Counted from the first letter of the stretch, positions 31,886-40,240 are shown. The stretch: DNA of 46,480 nucleotides from Bradyrhizobium sp. CCH5-F6 (GCF_001556045.1 NZ_LSIC01000056.1:1-46480), one strand, 5' to 3'. The notes: generated from the sequence alone by a model not told the origin. Made by a program: numbers and translations.

Positions 31886-32006
31886 CACCTCTCCCATCGA
31901 GAGAGGTCGGCGCGTAGCGCCGGGTGAGGGGTTTGGGTCCCACGATAGAGCTGATCCCCTCACCCGATTTGCTGGCGCAAATCGACCTCTCCCGATGGGA
32001 GAGGTG
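31886..32006. repeat. Palindromic repeat, CACCTCTCCC family
   Basis: Ends CACCTCTCCCATC and GATGGGAGAGGTG are inverted copies; an inner pair GGTGAGGGG / CCCCTCACC strengthens the hairpin. A related element occupies 32883-33028. It lies inside what looks like an operon (dehydrogenase pair to crotonase), so it may change message levels between them. Confidence 0.85.
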
Positions 32007-32038
32007 ATTCTTCGCTACTGAGATACTGGAGATTGGAA

Positions 32039-32851
32039 ATGAGCACCTACACAGATATCGGCGTCGAGAAGGTCGGGCATGTCGGCATCATCGAGATCCG
32101 CCGTCCGCCGCTGAACTTCTTCGACATCTCGCTGATCAACCAGATCGCGGATGCGCTCGAGGAATTCGATCGCGACATCGAGATCCGCGCCTCGGTCCTG
32201 TCGGCGCAGGGCAAGGCGTTCTGCGCCGGCGCCAATTTCGGCGATCCGGCGCGGCAGGCGCAGGAAGCGCGCGAAGCCGACAAGAAGGGCGATCCGGCCG
32301 ACAGTCTCGGCCCGATCAACCATCTCTACATCCAGGCGGTGCGCATCTTCCGCGCCAAGAAGCCGATCGTTGCCGCCGTGCAGGGCGCGGCCATCGGCGG
32401 CGGCCTCGGGCTCGCGGTCTCCGCCGATTTCCGCGTCACCTGCCCCGAAGCCCGCTTCTCCGCGAACTTCACCAAGCTCGGCTTCCATCCCGGCTTCGGC
32501 TTGACGGTGACGCTGCCCGAGCTGATCGGCAAGAACAACGCCGAGCTGATGTTCTACACCAGCCGCCGCGTCACCGGCGAGGAGGCCTACAAATGGGGCC
32601 TCGCCAACGAGCTGGTGCCTCAGGACCAGGTCAAGTCGGCCGCGATGAAGCTCGCCGGCGAGATCGCCGAATGCTCGCCGCTCGGCCTGCTCTCCACGCG
32701 CGCGACCATGCGCAACGGCCTCGCCGACCGCGTCATGGCCGCGACCAACCACGAGCTCGCCGAGCAGACCCGCCTGCGCGCGACGGAAGACTTCAAGGAA
32801 GGCGTGAAGGCCACGGAAGAGCGGCGCGTGGCGAATTTCAGGGGAAGGTAG
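32039..32851 (+). CDS. Crotonase-family protein lacking both canonical catalytic glutamates
   Basis: 270 residues of crotonase fold. Oxyanion-hole segments are SAQGKAFCAGANFG and AAIGGGLGLAVSAD. In hydratases the second segment reads GGGxELA and a later QPEIKLG gives the second Glu; here they read GGGLGLA and ANFTKLGFHPGFG, so both Glu positions are changed. It therefore may be an isomerase, hydrolase or decarboxylase rather than a simple hydratase, though some family hydratases do work with one Glu. ATG 32039 follows a weak ribosome site. It is the third rightward gene after the dehydrogenase pair, separated by a repeat. Confidence 0.83.
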   Translation: MSTYTDIGVEKVGHVGIIEIRRPPLNFFDISLINQIADALEEFDRDIEIRASVLSAQGKAFCAGANFGDPARQAQEAREADKKGDPADSLGPINHLYIQAVRIFRAKKPIVAAVQGAAIGGGLGLAVSADFRVTCPEARFSANFTKLGFHPGFGLTVTLPELIGKNNAELMFYTSRRVTGEEAYKWGLANELVPQDQVKSAAMKLAGEIAECSPLGLLSTRATMRNGLADRVMAATNHELAEQTRLRATEDFKEGVKATEERRVANFRGR

Positions 32852-32882
32852 TTTACGCGGCGATGAGCGCCTCTTCTTCCTT

Positions 32883-33028
32883 CTCCCCTTGTGGGAGAAG
32901 GTGGCGCGAAGCGCCGGATGAGGGGTTGTCTCCGAGAGCTCTATCGCAAGAGAGTTGCGCGCAGAGAGAACCCCTCACCCGTCTCGCCGCTACGCGGCGA
33001 TCCACCCTCTCCCACAAGGGGAGAGGGT
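32883..33028. repeat. Palindromic repeat, CTCCCCTTGTGGGAG family
   Basis: Ends CTCCCCTTGTGGGAGA and TCTCCCACAAGGGGAG are inverted copies, with inner GGATGAGGGGT / ACCCCTCACC pairing. Related to the element at 31886-32006, which shares the GGTGAGGGG core. It lies between two convergent genes. Confidence 0.85.
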
Positions 33029-33037
33029 GCAGCGCGA

Positions 33038-33790
33038 TCAGCTCACGCGGAACGTCACTCCGCCCAGCACAAACTCGTTGCCGGCGACCGTGAGCCCCTT
33101 CGCCCTGGCGGCATCCAGCACCTGCGCGACGTCGGTCACACGAAACTCCAGCGCGCTCATCATCTCGCTGGCGCCCTTCACGAAGCGGAAGGTCGCGTTC
33201 GGCAGCTTCAACGCGGAGCCATCAACCGCAACTCCGATGATCTTGCCCCAGTGCTCAGCGAGCCCTTGCGGGTCCGGGCTCTGCATCTCCACCGTCGTGA
33301 GCGCCTGCGTCACATCCTTGCGGATGAATTTCTGCCAGTCGGGCCCCGCCGGCGGATAGGGGCCCAGAATGTCGTCGCTGCCTTCGGTGTGGTTGAACTC
33401 GATGAAGGCGGCGCGGCAGTCGCGTGGATGGAGCTGCACGCCGTGATAGGGCGCATGGTCGATGACGTTGGCGGTTCGCACGCCCATGGCGTTGGCGTTG
33501 CGTCCGCGCTCGTCAGGATCGTTGCAGCAGAAGATCGCCATGTAGCCGCCGCGGCCGCCGGTCTTCGCGATGAAGCGGCCGGCCGTGGTGCCCTCCTTGA
33601 ACGGCGCGACCACCTCCAGCAGGATCGTGTCGACCGGGAGCAGCGCGTTCTCCAGGCCGTATTTAGCGACATTGCCGTCGCGATAGCACACAGCGAGGCC
33701 CATGATCTCCGCGATGTCGGAGATCACCGGCTCGAGCTGCGGCGCGACCAGACATATCTGCCGCAGCCGCACATAGGGCGCCATGGTCAT
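33038..33790 (-). CDS. VOC-superfamily (glyoxalase/bleomycin-resistance-like) protein
   Basis: 250 residues made of two VOC-like beta-alpha modules: the first starts MAPYVRLRQICLVAPQLEPV, the second is around TQALTTVEMQSPDPQGLAEHWGKIIG. VOC proteins bind a metal and act as isomerases, epimerases, dioxygenases or glyoxalases. Metal ligands may include the His of PYHGVQLHP and Glu of FIEFNHTEG, but I cannot assign the reaction. It overlaps the upstream crotonase stop (ATGA) and is therefore in the same operon, suggesting a step on a CoA thioester or its product. Related two-module VOC proteins are often fused to or next to crotonases in alphaproteobacteria. Confidence 0.82.
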   Translation of the reverse strand: MTMAPYVRLRQICLVAPQLEPVISDIAEIMGLAVCYRDGNVAKYGLENALLPVDTILLEVVAPFKEGTTAGRFIAKTGGRGGYMAIFCCNDPDERGRNANAMGVRTANVIDHAPYHGVQLHPRDCRAAFIEFNHTEGSDDILGPYPPAGPDWQKFIRKDVTQALTTVEMQSPDPQGLAEHWGKIIGVAVDGSALKLPNATFRFVKGASEMMSALEFRVTDVAQVLDAARAKGLTVAGNEFVLGGVTFRVS

Positions 33791-34578
33791 GCGCCCTTGA
33801 ATGTGGGCTTGCGCTTCTCGACAAAGGCCCTGGCGGCCTCCTTGTGGTCCTCGGTGTCGCCGCAGCGGGTGTGATGGATCGCCTCGCCGTCGAAGCAGTC
33901 TTCCAGCGCCAGATGCTCGGCGTTGTTGATGTTGCGCTTGATGAAGCCGAGCGCGATCGAGGGGCCCTGTGCCAGTGACAGCGCGAGCTCGTGCGCGGCG
34001 GCGTCGATCTCCGCATCCGGCACGACCTTGGTCACCATGCCGATCGCATGCGCTTCCTTCGCCGTGAGCACCGGCGACATCAGGTAGAGCTCGCGCGCCC
34101 TTGCGCTGCCGAGCAGTTGCGTCAGGAAATAGGTCCCGCCGTAATCGCCGGAGAAGCCGACCTTGGCGAAAGCCGTGGTGATCTTGCAGGATTCAGAGGC
34201 GATGCGCAGGTCGCAGGACAGCGCCATCGACAGGCCCGCACCGGCCGCCGCGCCGTCGAGCTGCGCCACCACGGGCTTGGGCATCTGGTGCAGGATGCGC
34301 GAGACCTCCATGCCGCGGCGCAGATTCGCAAGCTTCTGCTCGAACGGCAGCGGTGCGCGGCCCTCCGCCATCGACTTGACGTCGCCGCCGACGCAGAACG
34401 AGCCGCCGGCGCCCTTGAACAGCACCGCCCGCACCTCCGGATCGTCGGCCGCGCGCCGCGCCGCCTCGACCAGCCCGCGCACCATGTCCGGGTTGAGCGC
34501 ATTCTTGCGCTCGGGACGGTTCATGGTGATCGTGAGGAGCCCGGCTTCGAGCTTCTGCAGGACCATGTCGTTGCTCAT
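33787..34578 (-). CDS. Crotonase-family enoyl-CoA isomerase, PaaG-like
   Basis: 263 residues of crotonase fold. GAGGSFCVGGDVKSM supplies the first oxyanion-hole segment and DGAAAGAGLSMALSCD the second. The usual first Glu is replaced by Ser, and TTAFAKVGFSGDYGGTYFL has an Asp in the place where PaaG-type isomerases have their acid/base Asp (IPDSGG). The protein is thus more likely a ring- or double-bond-shifting isomerase than a hydratase. The start ATG 34578 follows AAAGGGAGACGCCC. It is co-translated with the VOC gene. No phenylacetate paa genes are nearby, so the substrate remains open. Confidence 0.86.
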   Translation of the reverse strand: MSNDMVLQKLEAGLLTITMNRPERKNALNPDMVRGLVEAARRAADDPEVRAVLFKGAGGSFCVGGDVKSMAEGRAPLPFEQKLANLRRGMEVSRILHQMPKPVVAQLDGAAAGAGLSMALSCDLRIASESCKITTAFAKVGFSGDYGGTYFLTQLLGSARARELYLMSPVLTAKEAHAIGMVTKVVPDAEIDAAAHELALSLAQGPSIALGFIKRNINNAEHLALEDCFDGEAIHHTRCGDTEDHKEAARAFVEKRKPTFKGA

Positions 34579-34607
34579 GGGCGTCTCCCTTTGTTTGTTT
34601 TACTCTG

Positions 34608-34744
34608 TCATTCCGGGGCGCGCCCCTTGGCGCGAACTACGGTGCGCAATTGCGGTGCGCAATTGCGCACCTGAGAATCCATTCCTCAACCGTCATTGCT
34701 GCTCGATGGATCCCGGGTTCTCGCTGCGCGAGCCCCGGGATGAC
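34608..34744. repeat. Composite palindromic repeat with CATTCCGGGG ends
   Basis: Outer ends TCATTCCGGGG and CCCCGGGATGA match the element at 1287-1363. Inside sits GGTGCGCAATTGC (34641-34653) directly followed by the perfect 18-bp palindrome GGTGCGCAATTGCGCACC (34654-34671). The element fills most of the gap between the crotonase and the solute-binding protein genes, which are on the same strand. Confidence 0.75.
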
Positions 34745-34787
34745 GACCTATTGCTGGGCGCGCTCGTCACCACGACGGCTCACGCCC

Positions 34788-35993
34788 TTATTTCTTCACC
34801 AGCGGGCAGCGCGACTGCTCCAGCGGCTGGAACGCCTCGTTGCCGGGGACGGTGGTAAGCAGCTTGTAATCGTCCCAGCGGCCCTTGGACTCCGACGGCT
34901 TCTTCACCTCGAACAGGTACATGTCGTGGATCATGCGGCCGTCCTCACGGATCTTGCCGCCCTTGGCGAAAAAGTCGTTGATCGGCGTTTCCTTCATCAC
35001 CTTGATCACCGCCGCGGCGTCGGTCGTCCCGGCCGCCTTCACGGCTTTCAAATAGTGCGTGACGGAGGAATAGACGCCGGCCTGCGCCGAGGTCGGCACC
35101 CGCTTGGTACGCTCCATGAAGCGCTTGGAGAACGCACGCGTGTCGTCGTTGAGGTCCCAGTAGAACGCCTCGGCCAGCAACAGGCCCTGCGCGGTCTCGA
35201 GCCCGATCGAGTCGATATCGGTGACGAAGGCGAGCAGCGGCGAGACCTTCTGGCCACCCTTGGTGATGCCGAACTCGGCCGCCTGCTTGATGGCGTTGAT
35301 GGTGTCGCCGCCGGCATTGGCGAGCCCGATGACCTTGGCCTTCGAAGCCTGGGCCTGGAGCAGGAAGGACGAGAAATCCGACGTGTTGAGCGGATGGCGG
35401 ACGCTGCCGAGCACCTTGCCGCCGGTCTTGGTCACGACGGCGCTGGTGTCCTTCTCCAGATCCTGGCCGAAGGCGTAGTCGGCGGTGAGGAAGAACCAGC
35501 TGTCGAGGCCCGACTTCACGGCCGCAAGGCCGGTGACGTTGGCCTGGCCGTAGGTGTCGAACACATAGTGGATGGTGTAGGGACCACAGGCCTCGTTGGT
35601 GAGACGGATCGAGCCCGGGCCGTTGAACATGATGATCTTGTTGCGCGCTTTCGCGATCTCGCCGGCGGCAAGCGCGGTCGCTGAGGCCGCGACATCGTAG
35701 ATCATCTCGACGCCCTGGTTGTCGAGCATGTCGCGGGCGATGTTTGCGGAGAGGTCGGCCTTGTTGAGATGATCGGCCGCCAGCACCTGGATCTTGCGTC
35801 CCAGCACCTCACCGCCGAAATCCTCCACGGCCATCTTGGCCGCGGTCTCGCTGCCCGAGCCGGTGATGTCGGCATACAGGCTCGACATGTCGAGAATGCC
35901 GCCGATCTTCAGCGTCGGCTTGTCCTGGGCCTGCGCGGCGCTTGCGCTCAATGCAAAAGCGGCGACGAAAATGCCCGGCAAAATTCTCTTCAT
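34788..35993 (-). CDS. Branched-chain-amino-acid-type ABC solute-binding protein (LivJ/K-like), orphan
   Basis: 401 residues. Signal peptide MKRILPGIFVAAFALSASA, cleaved near AQA-QD. The mature part begins TLKIGGILDMSSLYADITG, the standard start of type I periplasmic proteins of the Liv family, followed by the two-lobe core (VEMIYDVAASATALAAGEI; DSWFFLTADYAFGQ). Members bind amino acids, but many in Bradyrhizobiaceae bind aromatic or fatty acids. No LivH/M/F/G genes are adjacent, so it must use a transporter encoded elsewhere. GGAGGT with good spacing precedes ATG 35993. The neighbouring acyl-CoA genes suggest a carboxylate ligand. Confidence 0.91.
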   Translation of the reverse strand: MKRILPGIFVAAFALSASAAQAQDKPTLKIGGILDMSSLYADITGSGSETAAKMAVEDFGGEVLGRKIQVLAADHLNKADLSANIARDMLDNQGVEMIYDVAASATALAAGEIAKARNKIIMFNGPGSIRLTNEACGPYTIHYVFDTYGQANVTGLAAVKSGLDSWFFLTADYAFGQDLEKDTSAVVTKTGGKVLGSVRHPLNTSDFSSFLLQAQASKAKVIGLANAGGDTINAIKQAAEFGITKGGQKVSPLLAFVTDIDSIGLETAQGLLLAEAFYWDLNDDTRAFSKRFMERTKRVPTSAQAGVYSSVTHYLKAVKAAGTTDAAAVIKVMKETPINDFFAKGGKIREDGRMIHDMYLFEVKKPSESKGRWDDYKLLTTVPGNEAFQPLEQSRCPLVKK

Positions 35994-36338
35994 CGAAAAA
36001 GACCTCCTTTATCGCGCCGTACTCTGATGGCGGCTTGGTTGTTGCTCTTGGCAATCGTGATTGCCGCAATCATGCCGCATGCGCAAGAGCGCAGCAAGCG
36101 CTGCGGTGCGATGAAGATCAATGATCATTGTGTGCTTTCCGCAAAGCGGAATGGAGAGACGACGCAAAATGTTTTCGCGTCATTGCGAGCGCAACGAAGC
36201 AATCCAGAGTCTTTCCGCGGAGGGACTATGGATTGCTTCGTCGCTCCGCACCTCGCAATGACGGGGCATGAGGAAGCGTCTTCGCGAAACGCTACACTTG
36301 AGGTAAAGCTGAAGCACAACGCAACCTCTCCGGGTCAC
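35994..36338. other. 345-base gap between divergent genes; repeat copy 4 and short palindromes
   Basis: No convincing gene. It contains the perfect 12-bp palindrome CAATGATCATTG (36119-36130), the hairpin TTCCGC-AAA-GCGGAA (36137-36151) and a repeat (36178-36263). A frame from ATG 36027 encodes a hydrophobic start (MAAWLLLLAIVIAAIMPHAQ) but reads through the repeat into the downstream gene, has no clear ribosome site and is probably not a gene. The gap should also hold the promoters of the two divergent genes. Confidence 0.5.
36178..36263. repeat. Palindromic repeat, CGTCATTGCGAG family, copy 4
   Basis: Ends CGTCATTGCGAG and CTCGCAATGACG; inner AAGCAATCCA and GGATTGCTT as in copies 1-3. Short subtype, similar in length to copy 1. 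Confidence 0.85.
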
Positions 36339-37109
36339 GTGGCACGACTGCTTCACCTTATCGTGGCAACTCTTCTCATCGCGAGCCACACCGCGCTCGC
36401 GGCGCCGTGCCAGCTCGAGTCCCAGGGCGAAGGTCGCGTCGCCGCGATCGTCGATGCGCGCAGCGTCCGTCTCGACGACGGCCGCGATATCCGCCTCACC
36501 GGCATCGAGCCCACGGCGACGACGAAGCAGGCGCTGACATCGCTGCTCGCCGGCCGCGACGTGACACTCCGCGGCACCGACGACACGCCCGACCGCTACG
36601 GCCGCCAAAGCGCGCTGGTCTTCGTCGGTGAGAGCGACGTCCCGGTGCAGGCGACGCTGCTCGCCCAAGGCAACGCCATTGCCTCCGCCGAGATCATGGA
36701 CAAGGACTGCGCGGCCTCCCTGATGGCGTCCGAAGCCGCAGCGCGGCGCCAGAAAATGGGTAGCTGGACTGACCCGTCGGCCATAAAAAACGCGGAAAGT
36801 CCGGACGATATTTTGGCGGAGATCGGGCGCTTTGCGGTGGTCGAGGGCAAAATCCTGTCGGTCCGTCAGGCTGGGGCAGTAACCTACCTCAACTTCGGAC
36901 GGAACTGGACTCGTGGCTTTGCCGCGACTATTTCAAAGCGTACACTATCGGCGTTCGAAAGCGCTGGTATAGCCCTTAAGTCCCTGGAAAATCGGCGTAT
37001 TCGCGTTCGGGGCTGGGTTGAGGGGAATGCGGGGCCGCGCATCGAGGTACGCCTTGTGGGGCAGATCGAGTTGCTGGGCGCAAACGAGCCGGCAGGGGTA
37101 AGGCCTTAG
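36339..37109 (+). CDS. Exported SNase-like protein with C-terminal OB-like domain
   Basis: 256 residues starting from GTG 36339. The signal peptide is ARLLHLIVATLLIASHTALA (about 2-22). An SNase-like domain follows (about 28-150): RVAAIVDARSVRLDDGRDI, RLTGIEPTATTK, TDDTPDRYGRQSALVFV. The Arg of RLTGI and the Arg of DRYGR match two catalytic residues of staphylococcal nuclease, but the Glu that follows in GIDxPE reads GIEPTA, so activity is doubtful. A second beta-rich OB-like module follows (GRFAVVEGKILSVRQAG, RRIRVRGWVEGNAGPRIEV). The start is weak: no good ribosome site, and the frame is open far upstream through a repeat. Codon use late in the gene is less GC-rich (CGTACACTATCGGCG). Confidence 0.75.
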   Translation: MARLLHLIVATLLIASHTALAAPCQLESQGEGRVAAIVDARSVRLDDGRDIRLTGIEPTATTKQALTSLLAGRDVTLRGTDDTPDRYGRQSALVFVGESDVPVQATLLAQGNAIASAEIMDKDCAASLMASEAAARRQKMGSWTDPSAIKNAESPDDILAEIGRFAVVEGKILSVRQAGAVTYLNFGRNWTRGFAATISKRTLSAFESAGIALKSLENRRIRVRGWVEGNAGPRIEVRLVGQIELLGANEPAGVRP

Positions 37110-37134
37110 ATCAGGCCAGGCACGGGTTAACGAC

Positions 37135-38634
37135 GTGGATGGGGTGCTAGAACGGCACGTACGGACCGAACGCCGCCGACTGCGGGCGGCGCCGGCCGCG
37201 CTATGCCTCGTCCTGGGCGCGGCCCTCGGCGGTTGCGGCGACATGGGGAGGTTCCAGACCGCCACGGCCCCGGCAACCGTCGCGATGCCGAAGCCGAAGC
37301 CGGCCATCGCGCAGACCCCCGCCACGGAGAAGGAGCACGAGCGCATCCTGGCGAGCTATGGCGGGACCTATGACGATCCCAAGCTCGAGGCGCTGGTCAG
37401 CAAGACCGTCGACCGGCTGGTGGCGGCTTCCGACCGTCCCGACCAGGGCTACAAGGTCACCATCCTCAATTCCGGCGCGGTGAACGCCTTCGCGCTGCCG
37501 AACGGCCAGCTCTACGTCACGCGCGGCCTGCTCGCGCTCGCCAGCGACACCTCCGAATTGTCCTCCGTGCTCAGCCACGAGATGGCGCATGTGCTGTCCA
37601 AGCACGCCGCGATGCGCGAGGACCAGGCCCGCCAGGCCGCGATCGTCACCCGCGTCGTCACCGACATGAGCAACGATCCCGATCTCACCGCGCTCGCGCT
37701 GGCCAAGACCAAGCTCACCATGGCGAGCTTCTCGCGCAAGCAGGAGATCGAGGCCGACGGCATCGGTGTGGGCATTTCCGCCAAGGCACATTTCGATCCC
37801 TATGGCGCGGCGCGTTTCCTCTCGGCGATGGAGCGCAATGCCGAGCTGAAGGCCGGCAAGAGCTCGCTCGATCCGCGCGCGCAGGATTTCACCTCGTCGC
37901 ATCCGGCCACCCCGGAACGCGTGCAGAACGCGCAGAATATCGCGCGGCAATACACTGCGCCGGAGGGCGCCGAGCGCGATCGCGAAAGCTATCTCGCCGC
38001 GATCGACAACCTCGTCTATGGCGAAGACCCCAGCGAAGGCTTCGTGCGCGGCCGCCGCTTCCTGCATCCGAAGCTCGGCTTCACCTTCCAGGCGCCGGAC
38101 AATTTCACGCTCGACAACACAGCCCAGGCCGTGATCGGCGTGCGCGAGGGCGGCGCACAGGCGATGCGCTTCGACGTCGTGCGCGTGCCGGCCGAACAAT
38201 CGCTCGGCGACTACCTGAATTCCGGCTGGATGGAAGGCGTCGAGAAGGCGTCGACCGAGGATCTCACGATCAACGGTTTTCCGGCGGCATCCGCGACCGC
38301 CAAGGGCGACCAGTGGCAGTTCAAGGTCTATGCGTTGCGCTTCGGCAGCGACGTCTACCGCTTCATCTTCGCGGCGCGGCAGAAGTCGACCGAGAGCGAG
38401 CGCAACGCGCGCGAGACCGTCAACTCATTCCGTCGCCTGACGCTCGAGGAGATCCAGGCCGCGCGCCCGCTGCGCATCAAGGTCATCACCGTGCAGCCCG
38501 GCGATACCGTGGAATCGCTCTCCCACCGCATGGCCGGAGTCGATCATCCCGCCGAGCGCTTCCGTGTCCTGAACGGCCTCGAGCGCAACGCGCAGGTGAA
38601 GGTGCGCGACCGCGTGAAGATCGTGGCGGATTGA
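37135..38634 (+). CDS. M48-family metalloprotease lipoprotein (BepA/LoiP-like) with LysM-like tail
   Basis: 499 residues. The N-terminus has a lipoprotein signal with lipobox LGGC at Cys34. The zinc site is HEMAH (His148, His152) in SSVLSHEMAHVLSKHAAM, with the third ligand in SRKQEIEADGIGVG (Glu204 or Glu206). A middle domain of beta character (FTFQAPDNFTLDNTAQAVI) precedes a C-terminal LysM-like motif, ITVQPGDTVESLSHRM, that could bind peptidoglycan. It should sit on the periplasmic face of an outer or inner membrane and degrade or assemble envelope proteins, as BepA and LoiP do. The start is GTG 37135, 25 bases after the previous gene. Strong hairpin 38639-38674 follows. Confidence 0.88.
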   Translation: MDGVLERHVRTERRRLRAAPAALCLVLGAALGGCGDMGRFQTATAPATVAMPKPKPAIAQTPATEKEHERILASYGGTYDDPKLEALVSKTVDRLVAASDRPDQGYKVTILNSGAVNAFALPNGQLYVTRGLLALASDTSELSSVLSHEMAHVLSKHAAMREDQARQAAIVTRVVTDMSNDPDLTALALAKTKLTMASFSRKQEIEADGIGVGISAKAHFDPYGAARFLSAMERNAELKAGKSSLDPRAQDFTSSHPATPERVQNAQNIARQYTAPEGAERDRESYLAAIDNLVYGEDPSEGFVRGRRFLHPKLGFTFQAPDNFTLDNTAQAVIGVREGGAQAMRFDVVRVPAEQSLGDYLNSGWMEGVEKASTEDLTINGFPAASATAKGDQWQFKVYALRFGSDVYRFIFAARQKSTESERNARETVNSFRRLTLEEIQAARPLRIKVITVQPGDTVESLSHRMAGVDHPAERFRVLNGLERNAQVKVRDRVKIVAD

Positions 38635-38638
38635 GGCT

Positions 38639-38674
38639 GCGCTAAGCGCGCGTAGCGCGGGGCGCGCTTAGCGC
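38639..38674 (+). terminator. Strong GC-rich hairpin just after the metalloprotease gene
   Basis: Bases 38639-38651 and 38662-38674 form a perfect 13-bp stem (GCGCTAAGCGCGC / GCGCGCTTAGCGC) with a 10-base loop, five bases after the stop codon. No T-run follows, so it is not a classical intrinsic terminator; it may act with Rho or protect the 3' end. It could also be another repeat unit. Confidence 0.4.
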
Positions 38675-38708
38675 GACCTCGGAATCTGGAGCTACAAATC
38701 GCGCTACC

Positions 38709-38797
38709 GTAGGGTGGGTTAGGCGAAGCCGTAACCCACCTCTTCTCTCGCCTTAGAAACTGACATTGGTGGGTTACGCTTCGCTAACCCACCCTAC
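38709..38797. repeat. Palindromic repeat, GTAGGGTGGGTTA family
   Basis: Ends GTAGGGTGGGTTAGGCGAAG and its inverted form CTTCGCTAACCCACCCTAC pair with one inserted base. Nested inside are GTAACCCACC and GGTGGGTTAC. The element fills the gap between the hairpin and the MFS gene stop, between convergent genes. This GTAGGGTGGGTTA type is a further repeat family, distinct from the CATTGCGAG one. Confidence 0.8.
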
Positions 38798-38820
38798 GAG
38801 ACCGCGAGCCTGGGTGGACC

Positions 38821-40149
38821 TCAGCGCCCCGCGTCCATGTCGCCGGCCTCGCGCTGGCCGCTGAGCCAGAGCGCGAGCAGGGTCCAGAACGCGCCCGAGA
38901 GCAGATACGCACCGGAGGCGATGACGCCGAGATTGGTGGCGAGCAGCAGCGCCACCAGCGGCGCGAAGCCGGCGCCGAACAGCCAGGCCATGTCGGACGT
39001 CAGCGCCGAAGCCGTGTAGCGGTAGGTCTGCCTGAAGTTCGAGGCGATCGCACCCGAGGACTGGCCGAAGGACAGGCCGAGCAAAATGAAGCCGATCACC
39101 ATGTAGATGGTCTCGCCGAACGCGCCGGCGTCGAGCAGCTGCGGTGCAAAGCCGCTGTAGATCGCGATCGCGATCGCCGATCCCATCAGCAGCGATTTGC
39201 GGCCGACGCGGTCGGCGATGATGCCGGAAACGACGATCGCGGCGACGCCGAACACGGCGGCGACGATCTCGATGATCAGGAATCGCACCGGGCTCTCATG
39301 GGTGAACAGGAACACCCAGGACAGCGGAAACACCGTGACCATGTGGAACAGCGCGAAGCTCGCGAGCGGCGCGAAGGCGCCGAGCATGATGGTCTGGCCT
39401 TCGTTTGCAACCGTCTCGGAGATGCGCGAAGGCTGCAATTCGCGGGTCTCGAACAGCGTGGCATATTCTTCCGTCGTCACCATGCGCAGGCGCGCGAACA
39501 GCGCCACGACGTTGATGGCGAAGGCGACGAAGAACGGATAGCGCCAGCCCCAGTCGAAGAAATCATCGGCCGACAAGTTTCCGGCGAAATAGGCGAACAG
39601 CGCGCTCGCCACGATCAGCCCGAGCGGAGCCCCGAGCTGCGGCACCATCGCGTACCAGCCGCGCTGGGAGGGCGGAGCGTTCAGCGCGAGCAGCGAAGCC
39701 ATGCCGTCCCAGGCGCCGCCCCAGGCCAGACCCTGCGCGATACGCGCCAGCGCCAGCAGCCAGATCGCCGCGACGCCGATCTCGTGATAGCCGGGCAGAA
39801 ACGCCAGCGCGACGGTGGCGGTGCCGAGCAGGAATAGCGCCGAGATCAGCTTCGCCGTCTTGCCGTAGGCACGGTCGACCGTCATGAAAATGATGGTGCC
39901 GATCGGCCGGGCCATGAAGGCCAGCGCGAAGATCATGAAAGAATAAAGAGTGCCGGTCAGTTCGCTCGCGAACGGAAACACCAGGCGCGGAAACACGATC
40001 ACCGAGGCGATCGCGAAGACGAAGAAGTCGAAGAATTCCGAGGTGCGGCCGATGATGACGCCGATGGCGATCTCGCCGGGACTGGCCTGATCGTGGCCAT
40101 GCTCGCCGGTAGGAAGATCTGTCATTGCGGGGGTCCGTGCCGTCGCCAT
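38821..40149 (-). CDS. Major facilitator superfamily transporter, MHS type
   Basis: 442 residues with about 12 membrane helices. The N-terminus IAIGVIIGRTSEFFDFFVFA matches the metabolite:H+ symporter subgroup, whose first helix has GxxxExxDF. The loop 2-3 motif is altered (TVDRAYGKTAKL instead of GxxxDRxGRK), while the second-half version is nearer the rule (IADRVGRKSLLMG). MHS proteins take up organic acids, amino acids or aromatics with protons; the substrate cannot be read. ATG 40149 is preceded by TTAAGGG; an alternative start is 40125. It is divergent from cyoA over 179 bases, with a 21-bp palindrome in between, so a shared regulator is possible. Confidence 0.87.
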   Translation of the reverse strand: MATARTPAMTDLPTGEHGHDQASPGEIAIGVIIGRTSEFFDFFVFAIASVIVFPRLVFPFASELTGTLYSFMIFALAFMARPIGTIIFMTVDRAYGKTAKLISALFLLGTATVALAFLPGYHEIGVAAIWLLALARIAQGLAWGGAWDGMASLLALNAPPSQRGWYAMVPQLGAPLGLIVASALFAYFAGNLSADDFFDWGWRYPFFVAFAINVVALFARLRMVTTEEYATLFETRELQPSRISETVANEGQTIMLGAFAPLASFALFHMVTVFPLSWVFLFTHESPVRFLIIEIVAAVFGVAAIVVSGIIADRVGRKSLLMGSAIAIAIYSGFAPQLLDAGAFGETIYMVIGFILLGLSFGQSSGAIASNFRQTYRYTASALTSDMAWLFGAGFAPLVALLLATNLGVIASGAYLLSGAFWTLLALWLSGQREAGDMDAGR

Positions 40150-40240
40150 TCGCGCGCCCTTAACGTCCTGAAAACCAAGCCGGTTGCCCGGCAAGAGGCC
40201 AGGCAACTACCTCTGTCTGATCCAACATCCCGCACTGCAA

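Noticed and set aside
36027..36177. Possible small membrane peptide (MAAWLLLLAIVIAAIMPHAQ)
   Set aside because: No ribosome site, no stop before the downstream repeat and gene, and the frame continues into the SNase-like protein. Probably not a separate gene.
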